Assembly (NCBI RefSeq): GCF_000003815.2
Contig: NC_049979.1
Location: forward strand, 19,899,201-19,963,200
From: Branchiostoma floridae
Taxonomy: Eukaryota; Chordata; Leptocardii; Amphioxiformes; Branchiostomatidae
Length of the DNA stretch: 64,000 bases
Reading direction: 5' to 3'
Part shown: one piece after another, positions 1-12,100 of the stretch
Layout of the letters: each line of letters opens with the position of its first letter
How positions within the stretch are numbered: the stretch's first letter is position 1
Made by a program: the position numbers and the translations under genes
Notes under the pieces: model-generated
What the model was told of the DNA's origin: nothing
Databases searched by the model: none
Seen by the model: only the letters and a program-made list of their open reading frames with translations

Positions 1-82
1 TTACACATATGCAAGGTCCATGTATAAAATCTCTTGTGAAAAAGTACTCAAAGAAAGAAAGATTCAACATCATGTTACTTAC

Positions 83-125
83 CGATTCTTGCACCTCTTC
101 CCAAAGTAGCCACAGTTCTTATGTC
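83..125 (-). CDS. STARD9: START-domain exon (last seen)
   Basis: Encodes [14 protein letters not shown] plus one base. It is a short strand segment expected right after the Y-D helix. Acceptor ATTAG, donor GTAAGT, in phase. The rest of the START domain must lie left of the window, and nothing coding is recognised in 1-82. Confidence 0.72.
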
Positions 126-3100
126 CTAATACATGAAAAAAAATTGAAAAGTTGTCAGCCTTTTGGACATGGAGATTTGTAGAATAATGATATTCAAAAC
201 AACAAGTCTGCAGCAAAAATTTGTTTCTTTCCATGAATTATGAGTGTGTATCAAGAAATCCTCTATTGTGACAATATTGTTAAAAGCTATACTGATGAGG
301 CAAGGTTACCTTGAGCGTTCTGTCATAATGTCGCCGTGTGTTCAGGTCCCTAACAACTCTCCACACTGTTCCCACTGGGGCAGCTATCAATCCAATCCCG
401 AGGAAACTAGGAGGGAAAAGATATATGAATATGGTTTAACAAATTACACAATAATTTACTTCTCTCTATTTGACTCAAACCTTGAGTAACAACTTCTGCT
501 TTAGATCGCTTGATCAGCAGTATAACTGCAGCTTTGTACTGGTCAATGACTGTTGTAGTTAAAAACATCCTCTGTTCATCATACCACTGCTTCCTCATTC
601 TGTTTCAAAAGATTTTAAAAGATTCTGTTCTGTAATCAAGGATCAGAAGAATAAGCTTGTCGGACTCACCAGTGGATTGGAGAGTTGTCAAGAATTTTTC
701 TATAGATCACCACATCTTTCTCTTCTGACTGGAAGCTACATGAAAGGACATAATTGTGTAAGTTTGATAAGCATACATCGTAAATAGCCAGCAATACTAA
801 AGTGGTACTAGTATATGATGTGGACTTTTACTTATGAAAAATACTGAATAAAGTAGAAATGCAGCAGTCAATGCACATTTTGTAATCCGTCTTTATACCT
901 CAGGTAAGAAACCACAGTGTGAAGAGTCAGAGTAGTAAACTTACATCCAGCCTCCAGCAGACCGAGGTCTGGAGAAACCCCCTGCACCACCCAGCACCTG
1001 GCACACCTGTGTCAAATGTGCAACACCTTAGTACACCTGGACCATACAGGTATGCACCTCCAGTTTAACATAAACAAATGTCAGTACAGTGTGACAAAAA
1101 CACCTCTTCTTCAATCTATTATACATTGTTAAGTTTCAACCAGTAATTAAGAAAGAAAAACATAAGAAAGGTAACAATATTGGATAGATATATTACTGGA
1201 CGAGGTATAATGTAGGCAGTCTTACCTCACTCATTACATGTGATGTCAGTTGTTGGCCAAGTGAAGTGAGGTCTTGTGGTTGGGCAGATTCTGGTGAGAC
1301 AATTAGGAAAACAAGTCAACATTAGAACAATTTTCTGTAAATTTTGTCGGTAAATAGACAAATCCCTGACCGTCCATCACAATTAGCTGTTCAACCAAAT
1401 AATACCAGGTTGTCCAATTAAAGGATGGCTGTAGGTCTATCAAATTTCAAGTCCAAAGACTTACCAGGCCCCCTTGTTGGACTGCCGGTAGCTTCTGGGC
1501 TGTCCTGAGGTGATGGTCTTGTGGTCCCCTTCAACAAGTTGCTCCTCTGCCTCTCTACCCTGTCCTGGTAGTGCCTGTCCATCTCCTCCCACGTCTCCAC
1601 GGTAACCCTCCTGGGGGGAGTGTACCGCTCCAACTCCACAGGAATGTCCTCTCTAGTCCTCGTCTGTAACCCTGCAACGTACTCATGTGTTCTAGATGGA
1701 GATGCTGTTTCTTCTCTCAATTCCCTTCTCCCTCCTGCCTGACTTTCTCTGGTAGGATGTTCGTGTTCCATCAAACCTGGTCTTTTTGTACCAGCCTGGC
1801 TTGACTGCAACTGTGAGACGTCTCTCGTTCTAGTAGGAGACAAGTCGTTGTTTCGTTGGCTGAACCTTGATGATGTTTCATGTACTCTGGATGCAGCAAG
1901 TTCTGAATGTGTGGCAGTATGTCTAGCATCTTTCCTCCTAAACTTAGCGTATAAGTCCTCGGCAGTGTGGTACTGGGGCTGATCTCTGGTGACGATGGAG
2001 TCGGGAGTGTTTCCGTAGTTGTCCCAGGCCAGGCTGTGCTCAGTGCTTGCTATAGACAGTGTGTCATCAGAGAGGTACTGCGCAGAACTGATGTCTGACA
2101 TGGAGTCCAACTCTGATGGGTACGCAACCCTTCCTCCATGTGGTACAGAAGGGTCTGTAGGTGGAACATATCTGGGATAAGCTGTTTCTATTCGCTGTAG
2201 GGACTGTGAATAGTTGAAATCCTTGTTGTTGGTCTCCTGTCTCCCCTGGGGTGCAGCAGACTGTGTTGTGAGGTTGTGGTGCAGACTGCTGGGTGTGATC
2301 CTGGCTGTCGGTGACCTCCCCCTCGCACTCTGCACGGACTCGTCTGAGGCAGGCGGACCCATCAGTACAGCTACAACCAAACAGATGAACAATAATTTAG
2401 AAAACCTTCATACCTGATGTATGTTAAGCTTTTTAAAACCCTTTTAGAACGAGAATTTTATTGTCAGCAAGACCAATGTCAACTACACAAGATGTTACAG
2501 CTTGATAAATGTTAGAACCAAATTTTGCCACGACCCATTCTACCAACCATCTGGAAACTTCTGATCTAAGCATCAGTCTTTAAGTAACCTTTGATGCATT
2601 TTTAAGAAAGTCATTCAACTACCAGGCATTGATGAGTGTCTTGATGAGTCAGTACAGTCTTTCTGGCTGTGTGGCCCAAAGGCAAAAGAAATAAAGATGG
2701 ACACAGCCCTTATTACACCAAAACGTGTGGGAAGGTTTTAAACTTCTAACAGTCATACAAAATGCCTACATAGTATTACATGTGACAAATATACCTCTCT
2801 TGGCCCTCTCCCTGATCCTCTGGAGCTGGGCAGCTGCTGATGTGAGGATCTCCTCTGTCTTGGTGTAATGTTCGTCCACACACCTGGTCACAGACGAGGT
2901 TGTGGAGGAGACTGAGGAGGTGTCACTGTTCTGCCGGTGGACCTGACGTGGTGCTAGGTATCGCTGTTGGTGGGCCTTCTCTGGGGGTGGTGGGGGTTTT
3001 TTGTCGGTCTTCATGGAGGAGAGTGCGGTATACTGCTGCCTGAGCTGCTGGATCTCTGCATCAATATGCTTTGAAAAAGAAGTAAGAAACAAACATAAGG

Positions 3101-6100
3101 AATATTGTAGGCAAGGAGCATTGGAGGTACACATTTTGTAGTAAACCCCAAATTTCCAGACCTTGCTATTTACATTTACAGTTCAACACTTCTGTCACAC
3201 AAAATTTCCAGAAAATGTTCAAGGGCACCCATTTGAAGCTTTCAAAATTTATCAATGTACCTGATTTGCATGTTATCATATACACTGTGCATGCATAAGG
3301 AATACATGTATACAAGATAGAAGATAGTGGAGAGCAAAGACACAAATACACAGCTAAGACACAGACAGAGGGTACAAGACGATACACACTGAGACAGTCA
3401 CATTTTAGGAGTATAGACAGTGAAGGAAGGAAGTGAGAGAAGGATCATGACAAAACATCTTAGAATGTCAGCCTGAAGACAACAGCAGTGGTAAGGAACT
3501 GTGTTTTAAGAAGCTACAATATTGCACATACCACTGGTCACAGTGAGACTGATGATTCGTGAAAGGCAAGGCAAAAAATGTGGGATTCTAATGAAATGCA
3601 GGGAAGGACAATGATACGTGTACACCAGACCTCATGCATACACTACCTGCAATGGGGATCCTAAATATGGGGAATCCTGACAGCTTGTGGAGCAAGAAGA
3701 AACAGAGAGACCACAATACAGATGTTAAGTAGATCGGAACAATGAGACAGGCATTCAAGTTGACGGCAACTTAAGTCATGAGCAGGAACAGGGAAAGTAT
3801 GGCCTCACAACCAAACCAAACCTTCAGGCTTCAACTATTTGGAATAGGCATTTTAAAATTGCGTAACCAAGAGAAGTCACATTTTGCAAAGGACTAAGCA
3901 CTTCCTTCTTCACATATACCAAGCATGCAAATATCAAGAGTGAAGTTTGTAATGCATACCTGGTCAAGTATTGGCGACTGTGGGCTGTCGTGTGTTGGTG
4001 GGTCAACCGGCTGCCGGGCCATCTTTCTGTTGGTCTTCTCTCCATCTGTCTCTCCAGGTGTCCTAGCAGGTTTCTGCCACTTCAGTAGATTCTTCTTCTC
4101 CTCCACCACAGCTTTCTCTACGTTCTTCACGGTGCTGAGTTTCTCCTTCTCTACTGTCCTCAGGTGTTCCATCTCCTGCTGGAGCCTGCGCCGCTCGCCC
4201 TCCGTCCTCTCCCTCAGCTTCTGCCTGGCCTTGTTGATCTCCATGTCCGCGTGGTGCCGTGCCCTCTGGTACTCCATCAGCAGCTCGTCAATCTGGTTGT
4301 GTTTCTGAGGAGATGCGACCGACGCCTCCTGTGGTGACAACGACGTGCGCAGATGTGCCGTCGGTGAGCTGTACTTTTCAGGTGACGCGCTGCCACTGCG
4401 AAGGCCGGCGGGTGTCCTAGATGGACTGACGTTACGCACAGGACTTGAACTTCTGCTGCGCACTCTCTCAAAAGCCTCCTTCTCCTTCTCTTTCATGTAG
4501 ACCTCAGCAAGGGGGTGATCCAGGGGCAATCCGAACTGGAGCATCCTCAGCATTGCATCCGTTTCACCGATGCCATAGTTGATCTTGGCCTCGGCCAGTT
4601 CTACAGTGAGCTCTTGCCTGCTGAGATCACGTCCGAAGTAAGCCATGATATTATCTCTCTCGTGTTTCAGGTTCTGCAGCTGGTTTTCTTTAGTGTAGAA
4701 GTCACTGCTGGAACCACTGCTAGAGAGGCTGAGGTTGAGAGACTGTGAGGAGAAGGAGTCTGTCTGAGTGAAACTGTCACTTTGGGCCGACTTCTCTAGT
4801 AAGCTGGTCAACTGTACTGGCATTCCAACATCTCGAAACTGCGGGCTTCCCGTACTTCTTGCAGGTGTAGATGACCTGACATTGCTTGCTGATGCTGTAT
4901 ATTCTGTTCTAGAATCAGATCTGCTGCTGAATGATATCTCTGGACTAGTCGGGCACAGAGGGTTCTCATCCAGCAGGGAGTCTGTGCTCTGTGATCCACC
5001 AGACTGTTGGGAGATGATGACCTGTGGCTCAGGAGACCAGGACACGTGTTTCTTACCCCTCTCTCCATCTGGACTCAGGTACATAGGTGAGATGGACGGA
5101 TTTGTGTCCAAGTCAGATGCCTCGATCAGCAGCCCTTCCGACTGCCTGGTAGGACTGTTGAAGGAGGCGTCTTCACTCTCCTCATTACTGGAGGTCTCAT
5201 CGCTGTACCCCTCCTGTCGCTGGATGTATTCTGAACACTTCTGTCTCGTCATGTCCTTCTGGCTGGCCACCCGATGTCGGCGGATGGCATCGGCATGCAG
5301 GTTCAGCTCGCTACCGTACCCAGATGTAACTTCCGAGAGGCCATTTTCTGTGTACTCCGGTTCCGTAGTAATTTGATATTCTCCAGGACCTTCCTCTTCT
5401 GGATATTCCGTTGAGTGTTCAGTAGAGAAAGTGGTACCTAATGAAATCCCCGACAAGTGTTCATACTCTAGAGACCAGTCAGCTTCTGTAGTTTCAGACC
5501 TGGTGTGTCTTGCAGGCAAGTCATCCATCCCTGTAGCAGCATTTCTCAGCAGCCGCTCCCTGTCATCAGTACCAACCGCCTCACTTCTCATCTCCCTGTC
5601 ATCCGTTCCTATCGCCTTCTCCATGGTGTTCCGTTTCTGCTCGAATCTCTGTCTGAAGATGTCCCATGCGCTGAGGGGAGGACTCGGCCCCAGGCTGGGG
5701 AGGCTTAGAGACTTCCCTGATGATCTGTGCACTTGGTCTTCATCGGCTGTTGAAACTGTCTTTTGGTACTTGCTGGGGGTTATCACTCTCAGGGGCTCTA
5801 AGTTGTCGTCGTCTCCCGTTTGCATGTCCTTGGTTATTTTGACTGAAGTGACAGACCCAGCTGTATGCCTATCCATGCCTCCAACAGAACCATATCTTGT
5901 ATCTATAGACACTGTCTCACTGGACTGACTGTGAGCATGAACCCTTCTCTCCACCAATGTTGACACACTTGTGTTACTGGATGACTGGGAGGAGCTTTCT
6001 AAGTTAAAACGACGAGAACCTTGGTCAAATGTACCTTGCCTTGGACTGAGTGAAGAGTTGGATGTCTCAGTGTCTTCAAAATCACCTACCAAGTCCTCAG

Positions 6101-9100
6101 CTGCCCTGAACAGTTCTGCAGTGTTAGTGCTGTCTGACGTTTGGTCACTGTTGTTGGATAGGTCACTTGTATCTAGCAGCAGCTGAGACAAGTTGTCTGT
6201 GTCGCTGTACTCAGCCCTCTGCCCTGGTGACACTGCAGCTAGGTCTTGATCCATCTGTTGTTGTTGTCTCAGTTGTGTTTCCTGCGAAACTGCAGCATTT
6301 CTCAGATTCAGGGCACTCTCTGATGGCAGACTTGTGGTGGCTCTCCGTGTGTACATGCTGCTTTCCATGTCTGGGGACACCTGCTGGCTGACAGTTTCCG
6401 TTACACCCCCAGGGGAGCTGGGAGAGCCAGGTTGAAAAACCGGTTTATCCAGGTCATAAATGATTTCACTTGTTGGTGTTGGGCTGCTAGTAGAATACTG
6501 CCCTCTGGTGAGTTGCTCAAAAACTGCATCATGCTGAGTCCCTGTATAGTCATAGTCACCTTCATATTGATTTGGACTCTGTGTGGCCTGGATGTCCTTG
6601 TACTCGGACTGTTGTGCTGATCTGTGTTGATGTCTGTGAGAGGATGCTTCTTGAATCTGACTGTCAGAGTTCTCAAAGTTGAGAGTGTGTGAAGGGCTGT
6701 CAGTTTCCCCAATGAGGTCGTTTGGTTCGCTGTCCTCAGGNNNNNNNNNNNNNNNNNNNNNNNNNNNNNNNNNNNNNNNNNNNNNNNNNNNNNNNNNNNN
6801 NNNNNNNNNNNNNNNNNNNNNNNNNNNNNNNNNNNNNNNNCTTTTTCACCCTTACTGCATATGCCTGTAGAGGTGTTGTGAGTGGTCTGGTTAGAGCATT
6901 GATGTCGTTGTCCATACTGGAGCTCTTCCCTCCAGTTGCAGCAGTGTAGCTGGTGAGGATGGAGTCCAGGTTGTCCAGGTTACCCTCACTACAAGTGCTG
7001 CCTGGCTTCCTGGGGTTTCTTCGCTTTAACTTGGGGCTGTCTATGGGGGTTTTAAAGCCACTGGTGTCTGACGGATGAAAGGTGATCCTTTCTTTCGCAG
7101 CAGCATCCTGATAGTTTTCTGCCTCAGTACTTGGCAGGAGCTTGCCCTGTGGTGAGGAATCTGGTTTCAATATAGACTTGAGTTCTACAGTACTGACTGT
7201 GGAATCTAGCTTCCTCACAGCTGTGGTCGTGACTATTGGAGATGTAAACACAGGCTCGCTTGTTTCTGAAGCCAAGGACTGAGAGCTGAGCTGAAGAACG
7301 TCTACCTCGTCACTGAACGACACTCTCTTAGCTGCCGTCTCTGCTTTGGTCTCCTTGGATTCCTTGGGTTTTCTTCTGAGTATAACTACGTCTTGGGTAT
7401 GTGGGATGTCTGGAGAGCTTTCAAAGACGTTGTCAGAATGAAGTGTCAAGACATCTGCATTATGTGGGATAGAGATAGACGGCTCTGCAGTGTCCTTTGT
7501 TGGTTCAAATGAAGAGAAGTTTGCCGAGACTCTAGGTTGGTTGTCAAAAGAACTGACTGCTGTGTTCTGTTGTGCCAAAGCATTATTGTCAAGAGAAGGC
7601 ATCTGTTGTGGTTCAACTTGTGAGGGTTTACTGACCAGAATAAGAGGCAGTACTGGTGAGAGTTCCCTCTCCCTCACACTAGGAAGAGACACTGAGTGTG
7701 GCCAGTCGTCATCACTACTGTTGGAGCTGCGCCGCTGGTCCAGGGCACTAAAACTGCTGGACTTGCCAACATTCTCCAGGAACTCCTCCTCTTCCAGTTC
7801 AGCCATCAGAGCCATGAGCTCCGAGTCGCTGGACCTCACCTCATCTGTTGACGACACCGGACTCAAAGACCCTGTCTCCGCTAGAACCCTGTCCAGACTC
7901 TCCTGGGTCTCTCTCAACACGCGTAGGTCGTTGTCATTTGGGTCGAGGTCAAACACGTTCAAAGGGCTGGGTGACACGTCTGTTGTGTTCTGTCTCATCT
8001 GCTGGAACTGAACACCATCAGCGAGGTCTGTTTTTAGAAGGTATTCATCTCCCACTGACGTACCACGTACTATGTTATCACTGCCAACTGCATGTTCGGA
8101 TGAGGTATGGGTCAAGCTGTCTATAGAGCTTATTTCGATTCGGAGTGATTCCATCTGTAGGTGAGATGTTTCTGAAGTAGCTTCACGTCTCTGTACTGCC
8201 TGTTGTAAGGAGTATGGATGGCTGTTCAGTCCTTCCTCATGAGTGAGAGAATATGGATGCAAGATGTTTGGACTTTCTACATTTACAACACAACTGTTGT
8301 CTCTTTGTTCAAGAAGCTGACGATCATGAGAAGTAGACTGGGGTGTAGATGTCACAGCTGTCTGTTTTACATCACTCACATGCCCTTGCCACTGCTCAGT
8401 TTCTCTGTTGTCTTCTCCTTCTCTGTTTCCATCATCACTTTCTAAAGAGGGCAGTGTATCACTCTCCTGGCTATCCAGACTGTGATACATTGGTAGGGTG
8501 ATCTTCCTCCTATCAGAGGTTTCTTCTACCTGCTGACTCTCAGAGGCACCCTGCAATCCAGTTGGAAGGGGAGTGGCAGCTGGGGTGACAAACTCCTTTG
8601 TTTTGATTGGCAGGCTGGGGTAACTTCCAACCAACTCCTCTTCGAAAGATCTCGTCCCAATGTGCCCTGACATCTGCTGGTACATCTCAGCTTGCTGATT
8701 TCCGTAGCTGTAGCTCTTGGTAGGCAGATCTGGTAAGGTGCCCTGGTAATCATAGTGTAAAATTGTTGAGTTGCTTTCAGTGTCACCAGCACTGTTTCTT
8801 CTCGCCGTATTTTCATCCAGGGCTGAGTTGTCTGCATTGTATACTTCAAAGTTCAATGGGATGTTTGACTCGTATGCAATACTTGGCAAATTTGTAGCTG
8901 AAGTCTCAGTTTGTTTGGTTATAACGCTTGGCGGCAAATCATCAGTAGTTTTTCCAATTATCTGTTCCTCAAACGAGTGGGTGCTGCGGTCCTGTGGTTG
9001 CATGTTAGGGAGATCCGTAAGCGGTGAGGCCTGCTCCGATGGCAAGATGTGGGCTGTGTCATTGAGTTTTGCATCTGTTGAAGACCCTGCCTCGTCTACT

Positions 9101-12100
9101 TGCCTGGGTCCACACAAAGACAAAGAATCTGACAGCTGATCGTTGGGAGCTGACACAGGGGCTTTATGCTCTGCTAGCTTGGTAGTATTCTGCAGGAGCA
9201 CAGGGGAAACACCTGGTGGTGTCTGCTCAGGAGTAGTGGATGGTGGGAAAGACGCATCAGAGACCATGCTCTCTCTGTCAACTGAAAACGTCGTGGTCCG
9301 ACTGCCAGGCAAAGCCAACTCAGGATGTGACGGTACCTTGCTACTGGGCAACTCAAAGTCAGAAACAGAAACTGAGGATGGCAGGTCACCACGGATAACT
9401 GAAGATGACACAGCACATTCAATTCCTGCCTCATGCCCAGCATGCATTAGTGTTGAATTCTTGTCTATGGCATCGTCATGCAAAAGAGCATCTTCTGTAA
9501 CAAAAAGTCCTGACTCTTCGCTTTGTGTCTTTTCTGGGGTATTCACAGACTGACGAGGCTCTGCCTCTTCAAAAGAAACAGAACCATGCTGCACAGGACA
9601 GGGAGCACATACAACATCTAAAGGCTGTTCAGTACCAACCTTCTGTTTTGGTGTATCCTCATCCATATCATCATTATCCATAGCAACATTCCTAGGTAAG
9701 CTTCTAGAGCGTTCACCAATTGGCTCAGCAGCAGAAATTCCTGCACTTTCAAGCGACTGCTGCCTACCCCAGTCACTAGTTCTCGGCCTTTTAGAAGCTG
9801 GCAGGATTTGCTCTGATTGACTTCTAGAAACCATCATGCTACGCTCCACTAAAGCATCATGCTCGGAATATTCCTCACTGTCAGTTGAAGAGGCAGAGAA
9901 ACTGGATGCACTGTCGTCATCCTCTGTTCCATCGGAAGATGCCTGCTCTTCCTCCGGTAGCTGAGTTTTGTATGTCTCTGAAGCATCTACGTCAAGACTG
10001 TCGGACTGCTGCTCAAACAAGGAAGGCTGACTCTGGTCTGAGGTGCCAGGTTCTTGGAAGAATGGAGATGTTGGTGTGGGAGTAGTTCCAGTTGACATTG
10101 CCTCTGGAGATGTGAACCCTTGGTATGCTAGTCCGTCTCCCGTGTCCTCAGTAGAGGTCGTCCCCTTGTCGTCTCCACTGTCAGACTGTGATGACTGTAA
10201 GTCACCATCTGGCTTATATCCCAGAACTTTTGTCCAACTGTCAATGTCTTCACCGCTGCTTGCAGCTGACATATATTTGTCATCATCAGTCTGATCTTGA
10301 GGCACTGGTTCTCTGTCTGGGGACATAGGAGGAATAGGTTTAGCCCTCTGGTCTTCAGTTAGTACTTTATCTACAGTGACAGGAGCTGCCGCATCTGTAG
10401 GGACTTTGTGTCCATTTGGTGTGCTTGACTCAAGAGGTTGGGGTAAGTCATTCCTTTCCAACTGATCTTGTACAGTTGCAGCAGAGACAAATGGCTGCCA
10501 TTCTAATACATCTTCTCTCTCATGGCTAGTCTTGTGCCTGTCACTTTGCTCAAAACCATCTGCCTGAGGATGTGCATCGGCAGCATCCTTGGTAGACGGT
10601 GCTGCAACTGTTCTCTCTTCATCCTCAGGTAAGTCTTCCTCCTCAATGCTATCGACCCACGTCACTGTGTCAGGCTCCTCAGAAGTTTCCTCAGACTTGT
10701 CAGTCACAAGAGCTTGTTCTTCAAAGTGGTCAAGTGCATGTATGACAGCATCTGCTGGCACAACGGCATTGTTGTTCTCAATGTGACCATCATCTGTAGC
10801 CATGACATCTTCCTCTACTGTATCTTTGTCATTTTCTGATGTGTGTGTTATCTTGACAACCTCTGGATACAGGTTCTGATTTTCAGGATCAAGGGACACA
10901 TCAGCAAGAGGTACCGTGAGTTCATCATCTTCCAACACAACTTGTTGCACATCAGCTTCTGTCTGGTCTTCTGATGTATCATCATGACTTGAAATAGAAG
11001 AATCCTCCTGTATAGTGTCTTCCATCTCAGGCCCAATGGATGCTTCTACTTGCTCAGAAGGCAATGCTTCTTTCTGGTCCTGCTGTAACTCAGGCATCAC
11101 TGTACTTGAAGTTCCTTCAGAAGTCGTATCTGATACTTTTGATACAGGATGTTCAGGTCCTTGCAGCAGTGGATCAAGGGTAATGATAGGAGCAAGCTCT
11201 GCATCTGGCATTTCCTCCTCTTTTGTCTTGTCGATGTCCACAGAATCCTCACCTATTGTGGGTGGTACAGATGCAATTTCAGGTATTGTGACATCACTAC
11301 AAGCAGCCAACTCATCTGCCTCATTGACTTGATGGACATGATCTGAAGCCTCCTTCTCGAAAGGAGGGGTTAAGGGAGCTGTGCTATCATCATCAATGTC
11401 AAGTTCATCATCAGTCATACCGATATCACTGTCTTCATCCTCAATACATGAAGTTTTGTGTGGCAGCTGTTGGGACCCAGTAGAAGCCACTGCAAAGATT
11501 GGACCAGCAGATGGCTGATGCTCTCCATCAGGTTCTGTTCTCTCAGGAAGTTCATCCACATGTTCAGCCTTACTGGCATCTCTAAAGGCCTCTTTGATGG
11601 CCACAGATACCACGCTGTCGGCGAGCATTTCAACCTCTGGAGAGGAGACGAGAGTCTTGTCTGAGATGTCCTCCACCGTGTCTTCCAGACTCACCGTGGA
11701 GCCATATGTGGAGGTGTCAGAGCTGAGAAGCTGGAAGGACTTCTGGTAGATGAGAGTGTGATCGGAGGAGTCCTCCAGGCTTGCTGTGGATGAGTATGTT
11801 GATGTGTCTGAACTCAGCAGTTGGAGAGATTCCTTTTGTGAATCATCTGCCAATCTTGCAGGAGTTGCCTTAGCTGCATCCTGCCCCTTGGCACTACCGA
11901 TGTTCTTTCTGCTGTATGCAGGACTCTTTTCAAAGTCTGACAGGTCACTCTCACTGTCTGTTGTAAGGACGGAGGTCACAGCCTCAGTGACGGCTTTGCT
12001 GATGACTCTCTCTGCAAAGTTTTCCACTTGCTGAGTTTCGAAAACAAACATGTCTTTCTTGGATGGTGAAGCTGACCCAATGTCATTCTGTGTGATATCC

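Noticed and set aside
407-598. A 63-codon minus-strand frame ([10 protein letters not shown]...) that looks like a START exon
   Set aside because: It lies inside the intron between START exons 670-735 and 310-406, which join perfectly (C-F-L-G-I-G-L). Splicing it in through the obvious acceptor would create a TGA stop. It is probably a chance frame.
6736-6738. TGA stop at the edge of the assembly gap
   Set aside because: It is only in frame because the gap is set to 100 N. The true frame on the left side is open.
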